The notes beneath the pieces are model-generated. The model did not search any database and was not told the origin of the DNA. It saw only the letters and a program-made list of their open reading frames with translations. A stretch of DNA of 64,000 nucleotides from Tilletiaria anomala UBC 951 (lineage: Eukaryota; Basidiomycota; Exobasidiomycetes; Georgefischeriales; Tilletiariaceae): the NCBI RefSeq assembly GCF_000711695.1, contig NW_013547007.1, positions 62,001 through 126,000 on the forward strand, given 5' to 3'. The position numbers and the translations under genes were made by a program. This document shows positions 1-12,000 of this stretch, piece after piece (position 1 is the first letter of the stretch; the number at the start of each line of letters is the position of its first letter).

Positions 1-735
1 AGCGACTGGCCCTCCCAATGCCCACCTTTCCGACCGAGACGGTCATTCGCGATAACCTCGATGAGCGGCATCTCCGGGGAGTGGCCTTCCGCGTGTTTGA
101 CCTGCCCACTCTGCACTTAGCCTGGGAGTTCGTTGACTCCAATGAAATGTGTGCCTTGCTCAATCGCACAAGTGCGTCCTCCAGGTGTAAGGAAAACGAG
201 GTGAAACGAGACTGTTGCGACAGAGCACTGGAATCAACTTCAGAGTCCATCCATTCATTCGCCTTGCGTCGGACATAACCCCGTATAAGTGCGAGCGAAT
301 TCATTTTTTATCAGCTCTTCGGCACTTTACAAGTCTCTATAATCATTCTCCAATGAAAAGAAACAAATCGTTGCTTCATTGCCTGCTGGAGCTAGATCCT
401 TAGTCGTTGCCGAACGTTCCGGGAGGTTAGCTCCCCTCCATCGTGAGTCTAAGCTCTCGACCTCGGAATGTATTTTGCAGCGCTGCATGCAAAAAAGCGA
501 CAGCGCCTTGGACTCAGATCAAACCTATGCCGGGCTGCCACGTTCCATGCGCTCGCTGTTGCATCTAACGCCTCGACCCGTCCGATCGATTCACCGCTCA
601 GGCCTAACGTCGCCACGCCTTTTGGCAACTCCTTTTATCGTCTGCAGCGTCGCTACAGGCCACGCCGTTGCCACCGACAGTTACCCCTGCTCGCTTGCTT
701 CATTCGCGTTTCAAACTCAAGATCGCGCGAACAAC
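1..735. other. no supported gene
   Basis: Short open frames exist on both strands, but none has a recognisable domain or a convincing splice pattern. The right end is presumably the promoter and 5' leader of the hemerythrin-like gene. An upstream exon of that gene cannot be excluded. Confidence 0.4.
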
Positions 736-1589
736 ATGTATCACATGAATTTGGACCCGTTCGACAGGGTGAGCGCCTCACGCCTTTCTCCTGAGCGTCT
801 GCGGCCTCCTCACGACGCAGCGCGTAATAATGCATTCTATTTCGCCAAATGTGCTGACACGGGTTTTTATATATATTCATGGACTTCTTGTTCTCGCAGC
901 TGCTAGCCGGTATGCTCCCATTCCATCAGTCGTTCCGGCAGAAGCACGCAGCCTTGATGCAGCGACTCCCCGCCACGCAGTCGATGTCCCGGTTAGAGCT
1001 TTTGTCCTACTTCCAACTAGCCCTTTCCCTGGCGGGGCACCTGGAGGCGCACCACAGAATAGAGGAGGGTGGGTTGAATTTCCGTGGGCTGAGAGACACT
1101 GTGCCTTTCCTAGTCCGTTCGGTTTCCCGTACCTTATCGGCAATACTTGAACATTGGAATCGTCTCACCCGCCATGCGATGTCACAATGCCTTAATGCAA
1201 GTCTAATTTGATTGGTCTGCTTACCATATTTCTCTCTCCTGCTGGCTCCGAACAACCCTTCAGCATATATTTTCCCATTGCTTGCGCCTAAGCTGCCTCA
1301 ATTTGGCAAAGAACACCTTAAAGAGCACACAACGATGCACGTAGCGGTCGAGGAGCTCGAAAAATACAGCAGCGCATGCAGCAAGGAGCTCAGATCGCTC
1401 AAGGAGAACAAGGAGAATGACGCAGAATGGCCAAAAGGCGTGTACGATGAGGACAAGATGAAGAGCATCCTTGAGCACTTGCGGGATACTCTATTCGTTC
1501 ACCTGGCGCACGAGGAGGACAGCCTCAAGGCTGAAACACTCAAGAAGGCAGGCTTCACTGAAAAGGACCTTGCAACCATTCCCATTTGA
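736..1589 (+). CDS. hemerythrin-like HHE domain protein
   Basis: Three exons: 736-768, 900-1068 and 1264-1589, giving 175 aa. Introns 769-899 (GTGAGC...CAG) and 1069-1263 (GTGGGT...CAG) keep the frame. The product has the four-helix hemerythrin/HHE look: a His-containing first helix (LPFHQSFRQKH), the HLEAHHRIEE metal-ligand segment at about residues 57-66, a further His-rich helix (EHLKEHTTMH) and a C-terminal HLAHEEDS motif. Fungal members of this family are small soluble proteins thought to bind a di-iron centre; their reactions are poorly defined. The second intron removes a stretch that interrupts the conserved EE-x-xIFP motif, which supports the splice call. The start ATG at 736 lies in a 33-nt first exon and is the least certain part; family members often begin a little further upstream. 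No operon-like partner is evident. Confidence 0.75.
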
Positions 1590-2024
1590 GAGTGTCTCGC
1601 GACATGGGGTCGTGCGATGTAGAAGGAATTTTCTATTGTATCATAGCATTGGTCGCAGCATTTGGAGAAGACGTACAAGAGGCCCTATTATCCTCACTGC
1701 GTGTACTTTACATCCATCGGAATGACAGCCGGACAACCGTTCTTCGGGAGATCCACGTGGCCCAAATTGTTGATCACTTCACCAGTAGTGACACCCTCTT
1801 CGTGACGGTCGTGGCTGATCATGTCTATAGGGAAACTGATTTAGAAATTCTGGAGTGTCAGAGGAGTAGATTTGAAAGGCCGAGTGCCAATCAAAGGGGA
1901 GAACGCAACGTCTTTCCAAGAGCTAATATGAGTCCGTGCCAGAGAAAGGACGCGAGACACTGAGCTGTGTTTCTCTCCGTGGCCGCTTCGATCCGTTGAA
2001 CCTGTTCAAGCGAAAGCACTATGC
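1590..2024. other. no supported gene
   Basis: Open stretch between the hemerythrin-like gene and the left end of the minus-strand aldo-keto reductase relic. I see no conserved frame; it probably holds the 3' UTR of the upstream gene. Confidence 0.4.
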
Positions 2025-2381
2025 TTAGGGCTTGCTATTGACTTCCAATTGCCTGATCCTGCTCACGAAGGCAAAGGGAAAGAAATTGGGTCTCTTTTTC
2101 ATACCATGTTCCAATTCCATCCGCGCGATCGATGCGCACCCAAATTCATCCTCACCCATCTTCTCCCGTGCCGCATCGGCCGCCCTCTCCTCCTGCATCC
2201 GCGCCCAGTTAGCCCAGATCTTTATGTTGCGTTTTTTTCTCACGCTCAGCGAACTGAGTAGCTGTACGGAAGCGTCCTCAGCTAGTAAATGAGAATGCCA
2301 TTCATCCGGGACCAAAAGCCACGTCGATCGCGTAGATGTGAACACGCTACTGCTTCGGCTGCTCCTACTTCTCCAGACTCG
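2025..2381 (-). other. ORF tail downstream of the AKR relic, unrecognised
   Basis: The reading frame that carries the last recognisable aldo-keto reductase segment stays open to a stop at 2025. The part after about 2381 no longer resembles an aldo-keto reductase. It reads as a basic, coiled-coil-like stretch (WARMQEERAADAAREKM) followed by a hydrophobic-basic end. It may be an unrelated coding remnant, a last exon of an unseen gene, or chance. No function can be assigned. Confidence 0.2.
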
Positions 2382-3426
2382 CCCAACTGCGCGGCGAGGG
2401 GCCAGCGCAACACCAAGGCCGTTGCACATGGGGACGATATCCCTTTCAAAGCCTCTGATCGCATCGTCCCATTTGCCCTGGTACACGGAAAATTCGGCAA
2501 CGCCGTGCCGTAGAGCGAATCTTTACGCTTTCGAGACGATCTACGTGGACCTGTCCGACACCCAGAAGTAGAGGACTCTTTTGGATTGGACAAGCTGGTT
2601 GAGGCCTGGAGTCAAAGGAAATTTAGGACGCTTGCAGCCTAGAGCTGGACGTCTGAAGTGCGGGAATGCTCCATTGAAAACACCCTGCGTCACCTCCTCC
2701 CTGCTTGTCCTTCAAATCCCAACCATGGTCGCAGAGTATGTCGATGTAGCCCGTCTGCCGTTCTTTCACGCTGAATTCAGCAGTGAGCAATCCCGTTGTT
2801 CTTGTAGATTAATCACCGTCCTCTCTCGAACTCTCGACCGAGTGTTTCATGCTCTTTATGCTATTGTTTGTATATTTGGTGGCAATTTTAGCTCCGATGC
2901 TGTGATCATTCCAACTAGTCATGTACTAGGTCGCTGCAGGCGAATCAACGATTCAAAAACGGCCCGGAAATCAGATCAGTGTCATCTTGCTGATAAAATC
3001 TTGATGTAATTCTCCGAAGCTCACCAATCGCCATCTCGCACCTGTTGCCCGTCTTCTTCTTCCAGCTGGGAATAAATCGCTCGCTTCGGCCATTTTGATA
3101 CGAGTCGACTGCAAAGCATGGGGCACATCAGTCACCTGACGCATGAAACGAGTGCAGCGTTCCTCTTGAACAGGTACCCCATTCTGTGAAGCACCCGTAC
3201 AAATGAAATTTTCGCCCAGCTCGTAGAATTAGTCGAGCAACTTGTGCCTATCCGCCTCTTCGATGTTGCTGTTCAGAGCGTACTCCCGGTTGCTGCCGAG
3301 CGACGTGGCGCCGTAGCAGAGATGCGAAATGCGGACGCCTGCATTCGAGGAGAGTGGCCGGTGGTAGCTTCAGTTCGACGGAGCGAATGGTGCCGGGTCC
3401 TAGAACTTGCTCAGGCGGGTGCTCAT
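2382..3426 (-). pseudogene. decayed aryl-alcohol dehydrogenase-type aldo-keto reductase
   Basis: Family segments appear in the correct order on the minus strand. The N-terminal part, starting at an ATG at 3426, reads SNAGVRISHLCYGATSLG, the AAD-type opening. The next block at about 2741-2700 reads TGYIDILCDHGWD, the segment near the substrate loop. The block at about 2600-2382 reads LNQLVQSKRVLYFWVSD and YQGKWDDAIRGFERDIVPM. Between and within them are several stops (TAG, TGA and TAA in the first 80 codons; TAG and TAA near 2555-2535) and shifts of frame, and the middle of the barrel is not recognisable. Intact relatives are NADPH-dependent oxidoreductases of about 340-390 aa. Many of the stops are one C-to-T or G-to-A change from a sensible codon. 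It is a relic of a host gene; no spliced reading removes all the stops. Confidence 0.75.
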
Positions 3427-4482
3427 CTTGTTGATGGATAATTAAGGTCACAGAGCTAGGGGAGTGTGGCGAAGTCTAAATGTATACGGCACGGTACGGG
3501 TTGTTTGAAGAATCGCTGCTGCTCCGGTTAGGGGCTCGACGTGGCCAAGCTTGCCAGCCTCCTTATATTTTATACGCACAAGTTTGAGTACATGCTCACC
3601 TTAACGTCACAAGAATAACAAGGAGCAAAGAGCAGATCCTTGAGACTGAATACATTGCATCTCGTGAGCTCTCGAAGGATGGAAATGGTCTATATTGCAT
3701 AGAAACATATCGCTTGAACGAGAGCCTGCTCTGCTATTCTCCTAAAACCTGCGCCCTTGCAGACCAATGGAGCTGGCTTGCTGACAATGTGGAGAAACTC
3801 CGCGAATAACAGCGAACTGATGTATCCACACGACAAATAGCCGCGAGTAAATGAAATAGCAGTTCGAACAGCTTCATTATGCCCAATATTTCAGCTTCGA
3901 CGCACGAGCCCCAATGCGAAGCTTGCTTCCTGTCTTGCCCAGCCTTCTCAGCGATCACTCGCGTTTCGCGTGCTGTCGCCAAGAAGGTCGGTGAATGTTA
4001 GTGACATAAACGGTGCCGGAGGCGTAGAGTGGCTACAAATAGATGCAATCCAAAGGTCCAAACGGGCCTGGTATACCCCAAGCAAGATATGGTATCGCAA
4101 AAAAGGCGATTCTTAGATAAGAAATCAGGAGGAGCTTATGGTATCATTGGATATTAATGATTCATATTGGCCGCACTAGGCATTGCTGATCGCTAACCCA
4201 ATGGACGAGCCGGTTGTACTCTCCAGAAGTCCGAAGATGGTAGATCCGGAGCAGATGCGTTCGACGAACATCCCGCATGGCCCGCCGGAGGCGCTGCGCT
4301 GAATGAAGGAGCTGCCGGCGTAGTCGTTGGTCTGCTGTCAGATTTGACAGCAAGAGGGGGCAGCGGGAGGGGGCGGGGGACTATGGCCCATTTCTCCATC
4401 ATCGACGACACGGGCGATCCGGGGTTAGCTTGCGAGCCCTGCAATCTCCAACCTTTGGAACGAGGCTGGGGTGCTGGGGGCT

Positions 4483-4500
4483 GCCATTAGTACTAATGGC
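4483..4500. repeat. perfect 18-bp palindrome
   Basis: GCCATTAGTACTAATGGC reads the same on both strands. It lies in a gene-free stretch; no function is assigned. Confidence 0.7.
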
Positions 4501-4980
4501 TCAAGCCTGATGCGTGATGCGTGATGGCTAACTTAGCGGAGAACCAATAACCGGATGGCCCATGGAAGCCTACGGAAGCTCGTGAATATGTCAAGCGTGA
4601 CTCGTGATGACAAAGTCTACCTGTGTCTACATGTTTGCACACAGATTAACCTGCGCTCTGCATCATGTGTTATGCAACGGTCAGATATATTTTATATATG
4701 ACGCAGGTGATGTAGAAAGGGGGTCAGTGAATGGTTAAGGGTGAGACTGTCACATAGATGCGGTGAAGGCAGTGAAGCGGTAAAAATACATTGGCCAAGG
4801 TCAGTCAAGCAGCGTGGTGAAACGTAAAATTTTGTGAAAAGCAAAGACGAAAGGGAGAGATTACTTTGGGGTCCAGACTCCAAAGCCAAGAGGGCAGCGC
4901 CTATCAGAACTGATAAGAACTCAAATTCAGATGGTCATGAGGTACCGTTCACAGAGCCCAGAACTGCCGAGAGGAAGAAT

Positions 4981-5029
4981 GTCTGGAAGGTGATTCCGGG
5001 TGATTCCACTGAAATCACCGGTTCCAGAC
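4981..5029. repeat. hairpin-forming inverted repeat
   Basis: Outer arms GTCTGGAA (4981-4988) and TTCCAGAC (5022-5029) pair perfectly. Inner arms at 4996-5005 and 5013-5021 pair with a single bulge. It could be a small foldback element or a structured RNA segment, but no flanking duplication was identified. Confidence 0.5.
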
Positions 5030-5941
5030 AATCCACCTATGTCATTACTCAAAATTTCCGAATCCAGGGTTCGTAGTGCCCGACGGCTGAGGAAAGTTGA
5101 CTGAGAAATGGATGACAAACGACGACCTTGTCAAGGTGATGAGTTGATCCTGTTTGAGCACCAAACTTAAAAAGGGCTGCGACAGCACACTGTCAGCACT
5201 GTGACCCACACTCCGTAGTGAACAAGGGGAAATCGCAAGCCTGCCAGAGCCGCCTCCCTTCCCCTCACAGATGGTTAGAGTGTGTCACTTGTCATGAGTC
5301 GGGCCTCACATCTCGCAGCGCCACAGCCCTCCATTAGGGGCAGACCAAGGCACCCGAGTGGAGCCCCCCACCAAACAGAAAGCTGGTGGTTTGTTACCTA
5401 GGAACTAGGGGAGCGGCTTTAAGATATGTTCAGAGTTGTTGAGACGCGCTCCGTACATGGCATGAGAAGCAAAAAGTAAACTGTGAGTGTCTCATTCAAT
5501 GCACCTTTGACGATGGCTTGCTCCGCTTCTTCCTGCGTTCCACTTGTGCGCTGCAGAACTCGTTTCCGGGCTGCCGGGCCTGGCCTGGGCAGTGGACTGG
5601 CCTGGACCTGCAGTGCTACCTGGACTGGCTAGCGTCAGTCTGGCATCTGCAACGCTGTCTCTACTAACCGGCAGAGCAGAGACTGGAGTGAGGCGAGTTG
5701 AACGGGCCGTGGAGACAGCGAGGTAAGACTGCAAGTGGGACACTATTGTGTTGGCTGCATGAACGCGCCCGCCGTTTCGCAACAGTCAATAGACAACAAA
5801 GCGTCCCAGTCTGTTGTATTCCCTTTTGACCGATGGCCGATAACAGATGACATTCATCTCGTGTGTCACACCCAATCATCCTCATCGTCCTTGATTCCCC
5901 CTTGCAGATATCACACCGTCTTCAGTACCTTCCTGCTCATT

Positions 5942-5983
5942 CCGCGATGCGGCGAGGCAATAAACGAGGCCAGCAAGTATAAA
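5942..5983 (+). promoter_or_regulatory. CYP53 upstream region: CCG-N5-CGG and TATA-like box
   Basis: An everted CGG pair (CCG at 5942-5944, five bases, CGG at 5950-5952) stands 26 bp before a TATAAA at 5978-5983. These lie about 185 and 155 bp before the P450 start codon. Zn2Cys6 proteins typically contact CGG triplets, and such a gene is next door. A functional link is inference. Confidence 0.3.
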
Positions 5984-6137
5984 TGGGATATTCGGGTAGC
6001 AGGCGATATCCATTCATTTCTCTCCATTCCCCGTGATACGCTCTTGAAAGGTTCTCTTCACCGCCGGGAAGGCGTAAGGAACGCCCGATTGATCAAACAC
6101 CGCACCTCTGAAAGGGTTTCAAACAATAGTTGCCAGG

Positions 6138-8214
6138 ATGGTTGAAAGCGACCTCGTCGTTGCGCTCCGCAACCTGGGCACATGGTCTCTCTCATCGCTC
6201 ATCAACATCGTTATCACGCTCGCCCTCGCTGTAGCATTGGCCCACGTGGTCCCCTTCCTGATCAATTACTCTGCGATCGGCGTGCCCGGGCCTCTGCTCG
6301 CTAAGTTCTCCGACATCTGGCTCGTATTGCAGGCAAAGAGTGGACACCGGTCCGAGAATGTTCATGTTCTGCACAAGAAATATGGAAAGTTTGTCCGCCT
6401 GGCACCCAATCATATTTCCGTCGCCGATCACGAAGTGAGTAAACGATCAACTCAATGGAGATGAAATCCATCGCACCTGACTGAGTACACTTCTTCACTC
6501 TTGCTTCTTCCCCTTGCTGCTGCTGCTACTGCCATCATAGGCGCTCCAACCTGTATATGGCCACTCGACCGGAACCCTCAAGGCGCCATTCTACAGCGCA
6601 TTTGTGCCGCCGCGCCCCTTTCCTCGCGGCCTCTTCAACACGCAAGATCGTGCCGAGCATTCGCGCAAGCGCAAGATCGTCTCGCACACCTTTGCCCCTC
6701 GCTCGATTGTCCAATTTGAGCCCTTCATCCGTCGCGAAGCACATTTGCTCCTCGAGCGTTGGGACGAGCTTAGCGTCCAAGCGGAGGAGGAGGCAGCACA
6801 GGGACCGCGCGGCCTCAAGGGATTCGCATGGATCGACGTTTTGGAGTGAGTGTACGTGCGTCCACTGTTCACCGGACTCTTTGTCGCTCAATACTCTATA
6901 ACACACTTGCCATCAGGTGGATGAACTTCTGGGCTTTTGGTAAGTGATTCGTCTGCGGCCAGCGACGGCGTCCACCACGTGCAGGGACGCCAAGCTTACA
7001 ACCCTGCTCATACGCAGATACAATCGGCACGCTCGCGTTTGGTGCGGCGTTCGGTATGCTCGAAACGGGTAAAGACCGCGCGCGCGTCGAGTACGAGGAT
7101 CCATCGACAGGCAAAAAGACGGTCGACGACTGCTCCGCGATCAAGATCATCAACGAACGGGGCGAGTACAGCGGCACGATGGGCTGCGCACCCGAATGGA
7201 TCAGGCCCTACCTCGCCAAGCTGCCGTGGTTTGCGCAGCGTCTCAAGAGCGTCAAGGCGCTGACAGGTATCGCGCTTGCGCGGGTCAACGACCGACTGTT
7301 GAACGGCAGTGAGAGGGAGGACCTTCTTGCTATGCTCCAGGCCGCCAAGGATGAGACGGGAGAGCCGATGGGCAAGATGGAGCTCACCGCCGAAGCATTG
7401 ACACAGCTCATTGCGGGCAGCGACACGACTTCGTGAGTGGATGCCTAGCCGAATGATGAAGCAAGTGTGTGCGTGTGCATTTCAGGTGTCGCTGATCGCC
7501 TTCACATCGCTCGCTCTTGTACATGCCGCCAACAGTAACACGTCGTGTGCAATCCTCTACCACCTCATCACGCACCCGCAGGCGCTCAATAAGCTGCGCG
7601 CAGAGCTCGACAGTGCACTGAAGGATGCGGAAGAGGTACCTCTGTACTCGGACGTGAAGGAGCTGCCGTACCTCAATGCTGTGATCAACGAGTCGCTGCG
7701 CTACCACTCCACCTCAGGAATCGGCCTACCGCGGCTGATCCCCGCGCCGGGAACGCACATCTGCGGCAAGTACTTCCCCGCCGGTAGCGTTGTGTCGGTG
7801 CCAGCGTACACAATCCACCGCGACCCGAAGGTGTTCGGCGCAGATGCAGAGGAGTACAGCCCAGATCGGTGGCTTGCGAAGGGCGCGGCGCAGCGATTCG
7901 AAAAGTCGTTCATTCCGTTCAGCATCGGACCACGCGCGTGCGTCGGCCGCAATGTGGCGTGAGTGCACCACGGGGAAAGGAAAATGGGAGCGGTGAAATT
8001 TGCCGCTGAAACCCTCGATGACTTCTCTTTGTTTTTTCTCCGCCGCGCACATACATGTAGCCTTCAAGAGCTGGCGATCATCGTCGCCTCCCTCGTCAGG
8101 CGGTACGACTTTGAGCTGCGCGACCCGGGTATGCACTTTGACACGGCCGAGGGATTCCTGCGCAAGCCTCTCACTCTGCCTGCTGGTATTAAGCGGAGGA
8201 CGACGGCAAAGTGA
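6138..8214 (+). CDS. cytochrome P450, CYP53 (benzoate 4-hydroxylase) type
   Basis: Six exons: 6138-6434, 6541-6845, 6917-6939 (23 nt), 7018-7432, 7536-7958 and 8061-8214, giving 538 aa. The N-terminus has a hydrophobic membrane anchor (about residues 18-40), so the enzyme should sit on the ER facing the cytosol. Class motifs are complete: I-helix AGSDTTS at 341-347, ExxR at 399-402, and the haem loop FSIGPRACVG with Cys482. The KYGKFVRLAPNHISVAD and GLFNTQDRAEHSRKRK segments are typical of the CYP53 family, which para-hydroxylates benzoate with NADPH-P450 reductase as partner and feeds the beta-ketoadipate route. The subfamily call rests on remembered conservation, not a search; the P450 call is certain. 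A Zn2Cys6 regulator follows on the same strand 822 bp downstream. Confidence 0.9.
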
Positions 8215-9036
8215 GCGGCGTGCGTAACCTCCCAACACTCCGTTCCATCCATCAACAACGATACAAGCATTTCCCTCTCTCCCCGAGTTGCGCTGGCAAT
8301 GAACGCTGTTGGAGCGTCACTGTACCTCCGCAATCTTAGAAAGATCGAATCTAGTTTTTTTCCCTTTGGATTCCACATACATACAGTACAAAACAACGCA
8401 GACCGGTCAGCTGTCAACTCGCCTCGTGCGTGGCGGCGTGACCTTTGCTCCAACCGAATCGCAAGGTCGTCGCTGGCAATCCCCGGCTGCAGATGGCGCG
8501 GGCGGACAGGCGAAGGGGTTGGTTGTGTATATGTGTGCGCCAAGACGGATTGATGGACAGATGGGCAGGACGGAGTCTAAGACTCTCGCGACCCAAGGCG
8601 ATGAGACTTGAGCCTGCAACTTCAACTGTATCTGTAAATCCCGCCCACTGCGTTCAGAATCTGCAGTTTCACTGCACTCGATTCTCTCGTACGAATTTCA
8701 CTCGCTTGCGTCGGCCGGGATGATGATATCGCGCCTAGGGGAGAAGGATACTATGAGAATTGAATTGAGGTATTGCATTGCATCCGCTTCCATTTCATCA
8801 TCGCGTTACCGCGGCCGAAACCAATCACAGAAAGTAAGGTGCAACCGTCTCCACTCCACACGCCATATCCTCGTCACTCGACACTGTGTGTCTGTCGCTT
8901 CCCCTGTGGGGCAGCCTGCCCGGGACAGCTTGGTAGCCGGGAGTGAACGTGTGGCGTCGACTGTGTACACCGAGCGGCGGGCTACATATTTGTGGGCAAC
9001 ACGCCGACGCCTGGCAGACAGCATCCCCCAAAGACA
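8215..9036. other. intergenic, 3' of P450 and promoter of Zn2Cys6 gene
   Basis: No supported gene. A long minus-strand open frame runs through the right part and on into the regulator gene; it is treated as a composition shadow. Confidence 0.5.
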
Positions 9037-12000
9037 ATGGCTCCAGCCCATCAAGGAAGCCGCGAGCCAAACGCTCTGGCTGAGTTGAACGCTGACGCGG
9101 CCGTGGCAGCTGCGGCGCTGGCAGCGGCAGCGGCAGCCAGCGCCAGCGATGAACAGCATACACCGGCATCGCCGCGCGCGGATGACCACTCTGTATCCGC
9201 CATCCCAGACGTATGCGCTGGTGCTGACGCAGGCGCGTCTGCACCCGTGCCGAAACCTAAAGAAGATCGTATGCATGATGACGGCAGCGGCGATGACGGC
9301 AGCACCCCAGGCACGCAGAGCGTCCCATCTGTCGCGCCCACCATGACAGCGCAAGAGTTGCAGAAACTGGCCGTCGAGGCTGCTCGTCAACAGCAAGAAC
9401 AGCAGCAACGTCAGCAAAGTGCATCGTCCGAACAACAGATACAGCGAGCCCAAGCGCAGGGAAGCGACGCGGCAGATGAGTCGCGCTACCAGGACCTGCT
9501 CAGCGGATGGGCGGCCAATGCTCAGGACGTGGATGAGAACCAGCAGGCATACGGGGCCAATGGCGCAGACGCGGATGCGTCGATGGACGTGTCTCATCTC
9601 GCAGATATCAGCACCACTTCGACAGTAGCGGGAGTAGGGGTAGCAGCAACTGGGCCTGGCACGAAAGGGAAGCGTGCGGCAAACACTGATGAGACCGACA
9701 CTGAAGGCTCTGCGCGCAAGCACCCGCGCCACAACAACAGCCATTCCAGTGGCGGGTACAGACCCGGTGAGCGTAACAAGCGGATCACGCGTTCGCGCAA
9801 GGTGAATAGCTGCCTGCAGTGTCGCGCCAAGAAACAGAAATGCGACCGACAGCATCCCGTCTGCGGCAATTGCCAGCTGCAACAGGCGGGTAAGAACGGT
9901 GCGGTCAAGGGGCAGCACATCGCCTGCACCTACCTTGATGGACCTTTGCAGGCGCCTGTCAGCGGACATGGAGTGGCCGGTGCCGACGTGTTGCTAAATT
10001 CTACTTTTGCGAATGTCACCGCCCTGCCGTCGTCCAACCTCCTAGCGGCTTCCTCGTCTTCTTCCTCTGGTGTCCCGATCTCTACTGGAGCCAAGGTCGT
10101 CCCGCCAGGGCTACGCGACCTGGTGCGACAAGCATACACCATCTCGCGCACGCCGGCTCATGAGTTTCCCATGCGCGTCAAAGCTGCGCGCGCTGCTGTC
10201 GTAGGCTGGACGCTCGCTTCGCACCATCTCAGCCTGCCGTCTCCCAAGCGCGCTGTGGAGCTGATGGAGGTGTATGATCGGCACATTGCGTGGTACTGCA
10301 CAATCGTTCTGCCGGACCTCGTCACGCCACGTCTGGAGCATTTCCTAAAGTGGTTTCATGAAGCGCCGACCGCTCTGCCTGCTGACCCGCCGTTTGTCCC
10401 GCTTGCGCTATCGCTCATTGCGCTGGCGTTACAGGCGATCCGGACCACCGGCGACCCACTCTCGCGCCAGCACCTCGTCATAGATCCGGACCAGCAGAAC
10501 ACAAGCGGCTCTATGGCCGACATTGTTGTCGAGCCGTCGTGCTCGACAGAGCGCCAGCTGCTCGAGCTCGCCGGCCGCTGCATCGACGGACTGCAGCTTG
10601 CGTGTCCCTCAGCGTGGGCAAGTGCGTACCAGGCGCCGATCGACCTGGTCAAAGCGTCGGTGCTGCGTGCGCTCTGGCACCTCAATGAGCAGCACATCTC
10701 CTTCGCGGGGACGTGCTTCGGCGTCGCCGTGCGCCTCTCGTACGCTGCCGGCCTGCACCGCGACCCGAAGCACTGGAGCAGCATCAGCCGTGAGGAGGCG
10801 CAGGCGCGCAGGAACCTCTGGTGGAACGTTGTCTACTTTGAGATCACGCAGAGTGTGCGCAACAACACGCCGTCGTCCGTCACGCCGGGCTCGTTCGACA
10901 CGGAGCTCCCCAACGACTACGAGGCGATCCGCAACATCTACAACAACGCCATCCGGCACCAGCAGCAAGCTGCGCTGCTATCTGGCGTTCCCATCGACAG
11001 GCCGTACCAGCACCCGTCGCTAAACCGCGCGAAGGGCCTCACTGGCTTCTTCTCACTCGTGCGGGTGCAGCTACAGCAGGAGGCGCAAATGCAGCGCGCG
11101 AACCGCATGCCATCGCACAGCCTTGTCAAGACGATGGGCGTTGCGTGGGACTCGTTCCGCGCCGACTTGCCTGCAGGCATACGCGACGCATTCGACGCCG
11201 ACACGCAACGGCGCGAGGCGAACGCGCGCAGCGGACTCCCCGCCACGGGCATCATTACGCCCGAGACGCGCATCGATAATGCGAACGATCGCATCGATTG
11301 GCTTCAGCGCGGCGTCATGCAGCTCTGCTTCTGGCACGGCCAGATGACCATCCATCGCCCCTATGCGGACGACGAGTGGAAGCGAGAGGCCAGAGGGAAC
11401 CTCGAGAAGTGCTTGGTCTCAGCGTGAGTCATCGGCCAAGCGGCAAGGTGTCGATGTTCCTGATTGTTGCGGAAGCTGACGGAAACCATGTTGTCCTCTG
11501 CGGTTTCTCTCTTTCTGCTACATTCCAGTCAATGCATTACCTGGCTCGTCTCTGAGATCCTAAGGCGCGACCCACCATTTCTGCTCATTAGTCTCTGCTC
11601 CTACCACGTCTTTGCAGCAGGTGTCATCCTGGGCATCTTCATCCGCGTCGACCCGCGCAACGATACGGTCGAGCACCTGCGCCGGACGCTCGACAAGGCC
11701 ATCACGTGCCTCGATAGTATCGCGCACCGCTCCAAGTTTGGCAACGTCGCCGAGCAGGCCGACCGATACGCCACCGCGCTCAAAGAGATGGTCGCGCAGG
11801 ACGCTGACAAAAGGAAGCCGCCGGTCGTCCCGCCGTTCGAAGTGCGGCCCGAACCCGCTGGCGCGCTCACACAGCCACAACAAGAGCAGCACCAGCAACT
11901 CACCTCCAGCGGCCCGGACAGTGTACCGCCTCCTGGTCCGGCTCCCGACGCGCAGAATATTGCATGCCAAAATTCTGCCACGGCATCGGAGATCGACACG

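Larger units (their letters stand above)
3427..6137. other. 2.7 kb without a supported gene
   Basis: No frame here shows a recognisable domain. The stretch holds a perfect 18-bp palindrome (4483-4500), a hairpin-forming inverted repeat (4981-5029), a short GATGCGT tandem near 4510-4530, and the presumed CYP53 promoter at the right end. Confidence 0.45.

Noticed and set aside
8806-9969. 387-codon minus-strand open frame
   Set aside because: It lies opposite the 5' part of the Zn2Cys6 gene, has no ATG-led domain and a Arg/Cys/Leu-skewed composition expected from the complement of Ala/Gln/Gly-rich coding sequence.
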